The notes beneath the pieces are model-generated. The model worked only from the letters and a program-made list of their open reading frames with translations. It did no database searches and was not told the origin of the DNA. The position numbers were made by a program, and so were the translations under genes. From Azolla caroliniana (taxonomy: Eukaryota > Polypodiophyta), in contig JBHGNT010000003.1 in the NCBI GenBank assembly GCA_043228905.1, forward strand, positions 14,074,001 to 14,138,000: a stretch of 64,000 nucleotides of DNA. The letters run 5' to 3'. The stretch's first letter is position 1. Each line of letters opens with the position of its first letter. Of this stretch, positions 32,419 through 41,879 are shown in pieces.

Positions 32419-33858
32419 CTATATAAACTTACGGTAGAAGTTAGCAAAACATAGAAAACATTGTACATCTCGTACCGACCGTGGAATTTGCCACTCTAGT
32501 ACAGTTTGGATCTTAGCTGGATCCATGGCGATGCCCTTTGAGGAGATGACGTAGCCTAGAAATTCCACTTGCTTGCAGTCAAAACTACATTTTTCTAGCT
32601 TGGCATAAAGACCATTCTCGCGGAGTCGCTTTAGTACTAATAGTACATGAGAATCGTGCTCTTCCTGGGTCTTCGAATAAATCAACAGATCATCCAGATA
32701 AATGATCAAACAGATATCCAAGAGGTCTCTGAATATATCATTTGCCATGTGTTGGAAGACTGCGGGTGCATTGGTTAGGCCAAACGGCATAACAGTATAC
32801 TCGAAATGCCCATACCGCGTGCGAAAAGCGGTCTTCCACTCATCTCCCGGTCGGATCCGCACGAGATTATACGCTCCGCGTAGGTCGATTTTAGTAAAAA
32901 ACTTGGCACCATTAACTCGCTCTAAAAGACTTGATATAAGAGGAAGTGCATACCTATTCCGGATGGTGACTTTATTTAATCCGCGGTAATCAACGACAAG
33001 ACGAAGTGAGCCATCTTTCTTCTTGACAAAGAAGATGGGTGCACCGGCCGGAGATTTCGAATGACGGATGAACCCGCTTGCCAAGTTCTCCTCTATGTAG
33101 GCTCGAAGGACTTCTAACTCGGTGGGTGATAGGTTGTAAATTGGTCCCCATGGTGGCTCGGTTCCTGGTTGTAAATCGATGGGACAGTCATAGGGACGGT
33201 GATGAGGAAGGGTACCGGCTTTTACCTTGTCAAATACATCGGCATAAGGATGATATTTTGCCGGAAGTTGTACTGAGGAGTCCTTCTTAATAGTGCTGGA
33301 AGGATGTACTGATATGGAAAATAGGAACATTGCCTCCTTGGGTCCTTCTTCGCGTAGTTGATGGAGTGAAATGGTCGAAACTCGGCGAGTTGATTCTTGG
33401 GGTGGTCGATATCGGACTTCTCTTGGTCTCCAATCTATGGCTGGATTATGTAATTCAAGCCAAGGTAATCCTAGGACAATGGGATGCTCTGGACTACTAA
33501 TTATATTAAATGATATTATACACACAAAACTACCTAGGACAACTTGAATGGGTTCTGATTCTTCTACAATATTCCCGGAAGCAATGGGACGACCATCAAT
33601 GACCACTACAGATGCGGGACAAGGAAGTTTTCTTAAGGATATCTGAGAAGCTTGGGCAAAATTTCGATCCATGAAACAGGAATTAGCTCCGGAATCTAAA
33701 AGTGCTAGGACGGGTACTGGGGGAGTACTTTTAGTACTAACAATGACTTGGGCTAGGAACACATTGCTAACTTGCTTGGAAGGAATGGAACCACTAATGG
33801 GCTGTACAGATCTAGGGCTGCTGTCCAACCAAATGGCTCCTATTTTGGTTGGACTCAA
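32419..33858 (-). CDS. Chromovirus protease and reverse transcriptase
   Basis: Open from the codon at 33858 (a TTG; entry is probably by frameshift from gag, not initiation) to the TAG at 32419. Aspartic protease ~50-140 (ALLDSGANSCFMD). Reverse transcriptase ~230-475: GSLRLVVDYRGLN, KIDLRGAYNLVRI, MPFGLTNAPAVFQ, catalytic YLDDLLIYS, FLGYVIS. The stop interrupts the connection just after FYRKFI, at a position where Gln or Lys is usual; CAG to TAG is the simplest change. Without readthrough, RNase H and integrase are not made. Confidence 0.92.
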   Translation of the reverse strand: MSPTKIGAIWLDSSPRSVQPISGSIPSKQVSNVFLAQVIVSTKSTPPVPVLALLDSGANSCFMDRNFAQASQISLRKLPCPASVVVIDGRPIASGNIVEESEPIQVVLGSFVCIISFNIISSPEHPIVLGLPWLELHNPAIDWRPREVRYRPPQESTRRVSTISLHQLREEGPKEAMFLFSISVHPSSTIKKDSSVQLPAKYHPYADVFDKVKAGTLPHHRPYDCPIDLQPGTEPPWGPIYNLSPTELEVLRAYIEENLASGFIRHSKSPAGAPIFFVKKKDGSLRLVVDYRGLNKVTIRNRYALPLISSLLERVNGAKFFTKIDLRGAYNLVRIRPGDEWKTAFRTRYGHFEYTVMPFGLTNAPAVFQHMANDIFRDLLDICLIIYLDDLLIYSKTQEEHDSHVLLVLKRLRENGLYAKLEKCSFDCKQVEFLGYVISSKGIAMDPAKIQTVLEWQIPRSVRDVQCFLCFANFYRKFI

Positions 33859-35012
33859 TCGTTTAACTCTTCATCTAATTGACTAAGGATTTCAAATTTA
33901 TTTGAGATACTTGGGCTATTAGTACTATGAATACTATCTGACACTCTATTAGTACTATTACTACTATCAGACACTCCGAAGGGAAGAATTGACTCAGGTT
34001 TAGTACAGGCGACGATTTGATTTACCTGTCTTCTTGGCCTATGGGGACAATTGATGACGATATGTCCTGGTCCACCGCAATAAAGGCATAATCGATTGGC
34101 ACGTCGTCGTTGCTTTTCTTCTTCCGATAACGGGCCGCGTCGACGCATGGTATCGATCTCCATCGGTGTCGAAGTATTTGCTTGAGGTATGTCTCGTGCA
34201 AACGGTTTAGCCGCGACTGCGGCGTAAGTGGGCTCTGGCCTAGAGCGTGGTATCTGTAATTGACGTTCTGAACGCCGTTCAAAAAGGCGGTTGTCACATC
34301 GAACTGCTCGACTGATTGCCTCCGTAAGAGACTTTGGTTCTTCGGGGAAAGTTAGAAGTAGATCTTTGACATCGTTTCGCAAGCCATAGCGAAACTGCTC
34401 CATTAGTGCTTGATCATCCCAGGGTATATCTGAAGCAAGTAGGCGGAAATCCGCTGCGTAGGCAGAGGCTGGACGATCGCCTTGACGCAATCGCCGGATC
34501 TTGTTGATCTCCGTCCTGATGCTGTCGGTGTCTCCAAAGCAGGCTTTAAACTCACCAATAAAATCTTCAAAGTTATTAAGCAAGGGCGATTGTTTTTCTA
34601 GAAGCGGAGCGAACCATGCCAAGGCTGAGCCGCTAAGTAGCGTGCCTATTAGGCCGACTCGAGATGCATCAGTGGGATATCGGGAAGGATGCATCTGGAT
34701 GACTAAGCGTACCTGATTAAGGAATCCCCGAAATTGCGAACGCGTTCCATCAAATTTCACAGGAAGTCCAATCTTGGGCTCTTTATGAAATCCTTGGGGA
34801 CTGGATCCTTGTTGTTGCAGCGCTGCTTCGAGTTGTTGTACCAGTAACGCTAACTCCCCATGTTGTTGTTGCGTTTGTTGTTTTTCTAGAGCGATTTGTT
34901 GCAGATCCCCTATCAGCCGTTGGTTTTCTTGTTCCAAGGCAACAAACTTTTCTTTTAGGCACTGTAGCTCGGAGAAAACGGATTGGTATTCTTGGGCGCT
35001 AACAGTAGCCAT
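33855..35012 (-). CDS. Chromovirus gag
   Basis: Intact 385-residue frame from ATG at 35010-35012 to TGA at 33855-33857. An N-terminal coiled coil spans ~10-65 (LQCLKEKFVALEQENQRL, then Gln-rich heptads). The gag core is ~80-230 (FRGFLNQVRLVIQMHP, SGSALAWFAPLL, FKACFGDTDS, QGDRPASAYAADFRLLASDI). One CCHC knuckle at ~308-321 (CLYCGGPGHIVINC). Capsid/nucleocapsid precursor. Its last codons contain GTTAAAC in the right register for -1 slippage into pol. Confidence 0.93.
   Translation of the reverse strand: MATVSAQEYQSVFSELQCLKEKFVALEQENQRLIGDLQQIALEKQQTQQQHGELALLVQQLEAALQQQGSSPQGFHKEPKIGLPVKFDGTRSQFRGFLNQVRLVIQMHPSRYPTDASRVGLIGTLLSGSALAWFAPLLEKQSPLLNNFEDFIGEFKACFGDTDSIRTEINKIRRLRQGDRPASAYAADFRLLASDIPWDDQALMEQFRYGLRNDVKDLLLTFPEEPKSLTEAISRAVRCDNRLFERRSERQLQIPRSRPEPTYAAVAAKPFARDIPQANTSTPMEIDTMRRRGPLSEEEKQRRRANRLCLYCGGPGHIVINCPHRPRRQVNQIVACTKPESILPFGVSDSSNSTNRVSDSIHSTNSPSISNKFEILSQLDEELND
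33861..33867 (-). promoter_or_regulatory. Candidate -1 frameshift site GTTAAAC
   Basis: On the minus strand the gag frame reads GAG TTA AAC GAT TGA. A -1 slip on G-TTA-AAC enters the pol frame directly, one sense codon before the gag stop. GUUAAAC is used as a slippery heptamer in some nidoviruses. No downstream structure was evaluated. Confidence 0.6.
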
Positions 35013-35081
35013 AGTATAGGGGAAAGGGTAGGAGGATGAGGGAGAGTGACAAGTAGGCTAGAGGAAAAAATTGGTTCAAAC

Positions 35082-35507
35082 TGTCAGGAATAGTACTAAA
35101 ACAGAGATGGAATTAGTACTAAGAAGAGTAGTACTATTAGTACTAAGAGGACGAGACTGCGTAAGATTCCCGAGAGAGAGGAAGTGAGAAGAGGAGAGAG
35201 AGAGAAATAGGATGATGACAGCAGCTCTTATATTATATGAAAGATAAGTACAAATCGACTAAGAGGCTTAAGACTGGTGTTGAACAAATTTGGTTCAAAA
35301 CAATGCCTTGTGCCTTCTTTTATAGTGTTTTTAGGAATAATCCTGAAGCTTCTAGAATGTTCCAGAGAGATCTGGAATATACATCAATTTTCTATGATAA
35401 AGCATAAATGAAAATAATATCCTACAAAATACAATTCATAGTCTAATGGTAAGAGCTCGACCCATGTAGCATAAGGTCATGGGTTCGAGTCTTGCCATAT
35501 CATGACA
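35082..35507 (-). repeat. Chromovirus 5' LTR
   Basis: 426 bp, same ends as the 3' LTR. TATAAAAG on the minus strand from 35317-35324. The sequence following it (GTTTGAACCAATTTT on the minus strand) does not start with a usual TGG primer site. Confidence 0.97.
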
Positions 35508-35512
35508 AAAGC

Positions 35513-36560
35513 AAGCCCCGCGAACTAGGAATGCAAAGGTACGCCACAGTTGCACAGGATGGGGTTTGCGCCATCGATATCAGACTCTTCATTATTTTTT
35601 CGGCAAAGTCGACATGGCCTGGTAAGCCTTCTATTGTATGTTGATGATTTAGTCATCGCCGGTGCCAGTCTAGAAGAAATCCGCCACGTAAAGTCTCAGC
35701 TTGCGGCATCGTTTGAAATGAAGGATCTCGGAGACTTTCATTACTTCCTCGGGATCAAAGGGATCAATCAGCGTCATTATGCACTGAATATGCTCTTCAA
35801 GTTTGGGATGGCAAATTATAAGCCCATCTCGACCCCTCTCGATAGAAATGTAAAGCTACACCGAGATTCGGGAAAGGCGTGCGACCCGACACGGTTCCGA
35901 CAGGTTGCCGACAGCCTTATCTATCTGACTATTACTCGGTCAGATCTTAGTTATCCAGTCGGCCTAATCAGTCAATTCATGTTGCAACCTACGGCCGAAC
36001 ACCTTCAGTGCGCGCAAAGGATATTGCGATATGTAAGCAGCACAAAAGACATGGCGTTGTTGTATCGAGCAGGCGTAGCCGAACAGTTAGTCGGCTACAC
36101 AGATGCCTATTGGGCCGGAAATGCCCACGATCGTCGATCCACATCTGAATACACATTCTCATTACAAAGTGCAGCGATCACGTGGAGCAGCACAAAGCAA
36201 TCGGGAGTAGCATTGTCAAGCACGGAGGCCGAATATCGAGGGGCAACTGTGGCTATGTGCAAAGTCATTTGGCTGAAACGGCTATTACGGGATCTACAGG
36301 TACATGTGTATGATTCGACGACGATCCATTGTGACAACCTTAGTAGTATCCACCTTGCGAAGAACCCCGTGTTCCATGCCCAGACCAAGCACATTGAGGT
36401 GCATTACCATTTTGTCCGTGAGTGGGTCCTTTCAGGTGAAGTCGAATTGGTGCATGTTTCGACTAATCGGCAGATTGCCGACATCTTCACAAAACCTCTT
36501 GGTCTCGACAAGTTACGGCATTTCTCGGGTGCGCTTGGGTTGCGTCACCTCGACACGTAG
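35513..36560 (+). pseudogene. copia-1 reverse transcriptase C-terminal half and RNase H
   Basis: Resumes in the YGLKQ motif after the AAAGC duplication; a short frame disturbance precedes 35550. The 336-residue frame 35550-36560 is open: catalytic LLLYVDDLVIAG (~35625), FLGIKG, NYKPISTPLDRN, SDLSYPVGLIS. RNase H follows with GYTDAYWAGNAHDRRST (~36090), SSTEAEYRG (~36215), CDNLSSIHLAKNPVFH and ADIFTKPL, ending at HLDT. Apart from the insertion this is the best preserved part of copia-1. Confidence 0.93.
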
Positions 36561-36562
36561 AA

Positions 36563-37114
36563 CTTGAGGGGGAGAAAGGAAGAACAGGAACAAGAGCGTG
36601 GGTGCTCATCACGGCGGAAGTGACTGTGATGAGGAATCGGATGAAGAATTCGATTTCAGACCAGCTGAAGAAGCCGAAGAAGAAAGCAAGGACCGCATTC
36701 GTAGGGAAGAGCAGAAGACAGCCAAATCAGGGGAGATACAACCAAGAAGGGCATAAAGGCCAACACCAAGACTGGTCTGATGTAGTCAAAGGCCTAAAGA
36801 CAGGAGACGAATTGGAGACAGCCAATTCAAATGAGAGCGGAATTGAATCGGAAGCATTCGATTCAATCGGTATGTTCGATTCGGATACACTGAATCAACT
36901 AAAAGCCATGCGGAGAAAAGGGCAGCAAAGGACGCGCCAACACCACGTCAACAAGGGAGCTGAGAAGGGCTGAAGAAGCTGGCAAGTTGACTAGAAGGGT
37001 CGAAGCGGGCGGAATCGAACGGGTCAAGTAGTGCGAGCGAGGCGTGAAGCTAGAAGGAACCAGAGCGTAGATCCGGCGGAGCAAGTGGAACCTCAAGTTG
37101 AGCTTGAGGGGGAG
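36563..37114 (+). other. Extra segment between two polypurine tracts of copia-1
   Basis: CTTGAGGGGGAG occurs at 36563-36574, just after the pol stop, and again at 37103-37114, abutting the 3' LTR. The ~528 bp between hold a 123-residue frame (36602-36973) rich in Lys, Arg, Gln and Glu with no recognised domain. copia-2 has the same arrangement with 116 bp between its tracts. Confidence 0.75.
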
Positions 37115-37534
37115 TGTTGAGAGACAAGCTCAACATTTGGTGCGTAATACGCAGCGTAACCCAGTGCCTAGACTGGATGCGTGAAAAAGTACGCCCAACA
37201 CGGCCCCATCGGTGTTCAAACCGAAAAGTCCGTTAGAGCATTATTCCTTGTAAAGGAATAATTTTGGGAGTTTGTGTAGTCGGCTCATTTATGAGCATTC
37301 AGGTACTGGCAGTACTTGTGTCAGCCTGATTGTCAGGGCTTGTATAAAAGGTGCTCACTGAGCACGGTGTATGTACAGAGAGTCATTATTTGGAAATAGA
37401 ATTAAGTTGTCTCCTCTCTCTCTGTCTCTCCATCTCTATCTCTGCATCTTCTGTGTTTTACCGAACTGTCTTATTCCTCCGAACTGTGTACTTTGTGTTT
37501 ACACACACGCTTCCGCACAACGTATTCTTTCACA
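37115..37534 (+). repeat. copia-1 3' LTR
   Basis: TGTTGAGAGAC...TTTCACA, 420 bp, TATAAAA at 37343-37349, followed by target duplication TCTCC. Confidence 0.96.
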
Positions 37535-37590
37535 TCTCCCTTATACACTACTAGGATACAAGGTGGTATCCCATTACTATTTACACAAAG
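37535..37590 (+). repeat. Family A LTR, right part after copia-1
   Basis: TCTCCCTTATACACTACTAGG continues the LTR left at 25398 and matches the family A LTR at ~1008-1065. It then runs into the truncated el3 LTR. Confidence 0.7.
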
Positions 37591-38393
37591 ACGTACGATT
37601 CGAGCGTACACGCGTATGCACGGCCTCGTGGGACGCTCGGACGGACGCGTGTGTGCGGATGCGTACACGGTGAGGTCGGGACGCATGTGTGCAAATGCAT
37701 ATGCGGTGCGGTCAGGATGTGCGCGTGCATGGATGCGTACACTGCGCGGTCGGGACTTTTGCGCACGGACGCGTCTACGGTTTGGTTGTGATGCACGTAC
37801 GGATTGCGCACAGGGTAAACTTTATGGATGAATGGGTCATTTGGCTGAATTATATGGATGGTCGCATGCAACTAAAAGTAAAAGGCATACAACTAAAAAT
37901 GGAAGCATGCAACTAAAAGTAGAGGCCATGCAACTAAAAGTGGACATGCAAAGTAACATTGGAAAGGAGGATCAACAAAGAGCTGGATATATGTTCCATT
38001 TTTTCCCTCTACTGTTTTTTTCCCCTTCTTCTCTCTACCATTCCTTGGGGAAGAAATCTCTCTCATATTGATATCGGACCACTCCTTACATGGTTGTTGG
38101 CTCCTTCCTTTCAAGAATAATCTCTTTGATTCTTATCGGACCACTCCTTACATGGTTGTTGGCTCCTTTCTTTAAACATTTTATCTCTCATATTCATCTC
38201 CAACCTGTTGTAACAAGATTCTTGAATTATAAAAGAATCTATTTTCTTCTGCAATAAACTACCGTTTTCTCTCATCTACTCATCTTATATGTGAAAGTTT
38301 GCTTGTGTTTTACGTGTTGCACTAATTCCTTCTAGTCCAGAACCCCGGCGGTTCCGCCTCGCGATCCGCACATAGTGACGGATTTTCACGATA
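37591..38393 (+). repeat. el3 5' LTR, 5'-truncated
   Basis: Matches the 3' part of 47510-48687 to the shared end GACGGATTTTCACGA(C/T)A. It lacks about the first 300-450 bp of the full LTR, including the TATA region and most of the GTGTATGCACGG-type repeats. It carries four ~24-bp CATGCAACTAAAAGT units (37864-37945) where the 3' LTR has two. Confidence 0.8.
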
Positions 38394-38450
38394 TAATTGA
38401 GTGGTAAACCCGACGTGAAAGAGGCGGCAGGGAGGATATCAAGTGCAACA

Positions 38451-39604
38451 ATGGCTTCCACAAGCAGAACTCAAGGAGAGGAATTAACAAAAGGCATGGT
38501 GTCCGTAGGAAAGTGAGAGATCGAGAAGAATTTAATCGACAAAGCTGTTGATCGTACAATCGAGATAGCTGGACGATTTGGTGGCAAGAATATCACGTAT
38601 TTTCTTGCTACCTATTGGAACGAGATGCAACAAAGGGATGTCAATGATCTCAAACAAATTTCTTGCTTCAAATGTGTGGTGGAACTCGGGATCCACGAGC
38701 ACGTCATGGAGATCCAAAACGACCATGCAACTTGGGCAAAGTTTGAGAAGGCGCTTCTCACTGAATACATGCTTGAAGACGCATTACGGATGACTTGACA
38801 TACGCTAATGTCTTGGATTGAGAAGAAAGGGAAGAATATGTGTGCGTTTAAAGTATATGCCGAATTCGACCAGAAGTATAACCAACTTCCGAGTGTTGAT
38901 CAACGAGTTCTCGATGGAGATAAAGTCCTACTATTCCTAAAGGCAGTGACTGCAAAAGATCGGCATGAATTGGGTAACTTTTTGGAGGATGAAACACAAC
39001 AAAATGGCTTGGTAGCGGACTGGGCGGTGGTGAAGAAGGCTTGTAGCCGTCTTGATAAGCATCGACAATGGCAAGAGGAAACTTATATGGAGAATCCACA
39101 ATCATGGAGGAGGAAAGCACCTGTGACGATCGAGTCTAACAAGCCGATCAACAATTTCGACAAGAAAGTGATGGAGGAATCGATAATTGAAGAGCTCTCC
39201 AAGAAATTTGAAGCGGTATCGCTGGCCAACTGAGGTGTGTGTGGTGCGACAACTTCGAGCACTCGCGAAGAAAGTGCACTGACTTGCAAGATGCGATTCG
39301 CAAGAATGTCGTCTATTTGGACGGCAACATGATCCACTCGAGCGAGACCCGAAAGCCACTATGATTGAACTTCGGAAGAGGCGGGCTGAAAAAGATCGTG
39401 GAAGAGGAAGATGCAAGGCATGTGGAAGCCATGCACTATGCTGCATCTGCGGGAATACGAGTTGGAAGAGAGAATCTAAAGACGATCAAGCCGGGAGTTG
39501 GGTTTTGGCCAACAATATTCAACTGCGAAAAGAAAGGAAAAATAGATTTGGAGGACCTAAAACATGTTGATCGGAATGTGCTACGAGCTACCGAATATGT
39601 GTGA
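38451..39604 (+). pseudogene. el3 gag
   Basis: ATG 38451 opens a frame running to 39233 with TGA at 38514 and 38796, both likely from CGA. The core includes WAKFEKALLTEYMLEDA and DQRVLDGDKVLLFLKAV. After a frame change the CCHC knuckle CVWCDNFEHSRRKC sits at 39236-39277, followed by a frame to 39604 with one TGA. An acidic/basic region continues to 40163. Capsid precursor of a Ty3-type element, not functional. Confidence 0.75.
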
Positions 39605-40140
39605 CAACTATGAAGATCTTGTTGAAGAGAAGAGGAAAAGAACCGGTGAAGAAGATGGCACATCAAAGCATTATAATACGAGGAATGCAGGGAAAGAAGG
39701 ACAAGCCCAACCTACGCCACGAAAAGAGATAGGAGAAACAAGCATGTAGCCGAGTGGATTGAGCCAACCTTCTTGGATGGAAGTCGATGAATTTGTGAAG
39801 AAAGGGAAAGAACGAGCGGCGCTGACTTACAAGCAAAGGTCGGACATAGAACAAACAACCGACTTGCGGAAGGTCCTTGAGGAGAAGGTTTTAGACAGTC
39901 ATGCCGACCTTACTTTGAGACAGCTACTTGGGATCGCTAAGAAGGAGTTCCACGATACTATCGTGGACTTGATTAAGCGGAAGTGGCAACAATCGGATGA
40001 AGAAGAGGTGAAAACAAGTGCCATAACCATGGCAAGATCGGAAGAGGAGGAAGAAGAAGATGTGATGGCGGACAGACATTACTCTCAGCCTCATTGGGCA
40101 AGAGCGACAACGGAGACACCGGTGAAGATCGGAGAAGAAA
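39605..40140 (+). pseudogene. el3 gag-pol linker region
   Basis: Frame with one TAG at ~39747 encoding a charged segment (KRKRTGEEDG, YKQRSDIEQTTDLRKVLEE, LTLRQLLGIAKKEFHD) before the protease. It resembles the helical region upstream of protease in related Ty3 elements; the exact product is unknown. Confidence 0.5.
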
Positions 40141-40146
40141 GAAACC

Positions 40147-40823
40147 GTGGTAGCCTTGATTGACCATGGTTCGGAGATCAACCTCATGTCGACCGAATTC
40201 TACAAGAAAGGAAGATGTTCGATCAACACAAACCACAGATGGAAGATACGAGCGGCAACGAAGGCCACAGAAGACCTGTACGGAGTTTGCCCCAATGTAA
40301 AAGTCATGATCGGAGATGTGGAGATGGATCAACACTTCTTTGTGCAAGACTCGGCTTCACATCCCGTCATCCTAGGACAATCATATATCACATCATCTCG
40401 GATGGAAACTAAGATGTTCGATAATGGCGCTGCCTTCGCGCGAGTCAAGAGCGTTGACAATCAAATATTTGTTCAATTCCTTACGGTGCGGGCTAATCAC
40501 GAAAGGAACCGAGATAGCCTTGGAGGCGAATCCTCAGATTTTTAGAACGGACTATTGAAGCGCGGGGCACAAATAGTCCGAGCAATCATAAGTCCCAACA
40601 AGGAAGCAAAATAAGTGGATTGCAAGGAGAAGCAACATGTGTGACACCTAGTGGCACATGTAAACTAACACTACCCAACAAGAAGGACAATCTTCGGATA
40701 CAAGACTTTGAGAAGATGTTGAAAGAAGAAAGCATAATCGAAGAAGAAGAATTCGTGTCTCATATTCTAGAGGAAGCCTCATTTAACGAACCATTGGCGA
40801 AATCGAGGAAGTCGTGGACTTGA
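40147..40823 (+). pseudogene. el3 aspartic protease region
   Basis: VALIDHGSEINLMS (~40150) has the aspartic-protease signature with His where Thr or Ser is usual (D-H-G). The flap and second hairpin region follow (DQHFFVQDSASHPVILGQSYI). A stop at 40543-40545 and later breaks separate it from reverse transcriptase. Confidence 0.7.
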
Positions 40824-40890
40824 GCTACCCTCACGATCAACATGTGATTTCGGTTAACTCCATCAACATGTACGCTATCATCGAGGAATC

Positions 40891-41372
40891 TTGGAGGAAG
40901 CTAAAGTCAACACAAAATATAAAACGGTGGATAAGAAGATCAAGCCAGTTGCGTTTCCGCTACCGGAAGATAGCTCGCAGAAGATGAAGGAAGTTGCTAA
41001 TAATCCAAGCTTAAGGGATCCAAAGGCAATAGGTCATGTCTTCACCAAAGAGACGAAAGGAAAGCTACAAGCTGGAAGGGAAGATTTCCTTCTCCCTGAA
41101 GAGGAGAGAATGTTCCGCAGAATGCTTGAGAGACATGGGAAAGCCTTTGCCTTCTCTCGACAAGAGATCGGATGTGCCGACCCAAAGATGATAGAGCCGA
41201 TGGTGATTTTTACAGTACCACATGTACCTTGGAACCTCAAGCCGATACCGGTTCCAAGAGCTCACATTCCGAAGTTGATTGAGCTTCTAAAGGAAAAGGT
41301 TCAGATGGGAATACTGGAGCCGTCCAATGCTCCCTACTCCAATAGATGGTTTACGGTGCCGAAGAAGAATGG
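40891..41372 (+). pseudogene. el3 reverse transcriptase, N-terminal part
   Basis: An open stretch runs to the el4 insertion. It carries the pre-RT region (MLERHGKAFAFSRQEIGCADP) and the first RT blocks (PIPVPRAHIPKLIELLKEK, GILEPSNAPYSNRWFTVPKKNG). el4 starts at 41373, directly after the codons of the KKNG motif; the remaining RT begins at ~44866. Confidence 0.88.
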
Positions 41373-41857
41373 TGTCGTGAAGAATTTTGGCCATAGGCGA
41401 AAACCGGGAAACATTGGCTACATCGGCGGGGTGTGAATAACGAGGGAGCCTTTATGGCGCCGAAGAGTAGTCAAGTCGGGACAGACGATCCCATGAAAGT
41501 CGGGATTTGTCCTACGTTGTAACACCTCCCTTTCCTTGTTCTATAAAAGGAAGGGAATGTCCTTTGTAAAAGAGTTGCCCATTTTTGCATTAGAGGGTAT
41601 ACCGGTAGGTTTAGGGTTAGGTTTCTTCTGCTTCTTCTTCTTTCCCTTCGTGTTCGCTTAGGTTTTGCTTCAGCTCATCTCCTGCGCAAGACCCCGCTCG
41701 GCGCGACGAGCCCGTGAGCTCCCTGACGGCGGCTTGGCAGCAAACGACTACCGTAACCTACCTCAGCCCGGCTCGAAGCCGGGAATGTATTCTTCTTCTA
41801 TATATATACATATATACGTTCGCGTCTGTCTGTGTATATTGGCGTCTTGTTGGTGAT
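41373..41857 (+). repeat. el4 5' LTR, 3'-truncated
   Basis: Matches 44086-44600 closely but lacks a 31-bp segment (present near 44145-44175) and everything after CTTGTTGGTG, so it has no end and no primer site. TATAAAA at 41542. Confidence 0.85.
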
Positions 41858-41879
41858 TCTTTGTGTCTTCCCACACTTG

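Larger units (their letters stand above)
29849..35507 (-). mobile_element. Young Ty3 chromovirus inserted in copia-1
   Basis: 5,659 bp, coding on the minus strand. LTRs of 426 bp each (29849-30274, 35082-35507) differ at two positions by eye (G/A near 29921/35154; C/A near 30051/35284). Target duplication AAAGC. The order is 5' LTR, gag, protease-RT, RNase H-integrase-chromodomain, polypurine tract, 3' LTR. The only lesion seen in the coding region is one TAG at 32419-32421; gag and pol are linked by a candidate frameshift site. It splits copia-1's reverse transcriptase in the YGLKQ motif. Confidence 0.96.
25399..37534 (+). mobile_element. copia-1: full-length Ty1-copia with nested insertions
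   Basis: LTRs of 420 bp each (25399-25818 and 37115-37534) are bounded by target duplication TCTCC (25394-25398 and 37535-37539). The primer site TGGTATCAGAGC is at 25819 and the polypurine tract CTTGAGGGGGAG at 37103. Subtracting the solo LTR and the chromovirus with their duplications leaves about 5.75 kb, normal for copia. By eye the LTRs differ at about 39 positions (~9%), mostly transitions. The 5' LTR's first dinucleotide is TA where the 3' LTR has TG. Confidence 0.95.

Noticed and set aside
37371-37831. Several frames in the copia-1 LTR and el3 LTR
   Set aside because: They lie within LTR and minisatellite DNA and have no homology with proteins.
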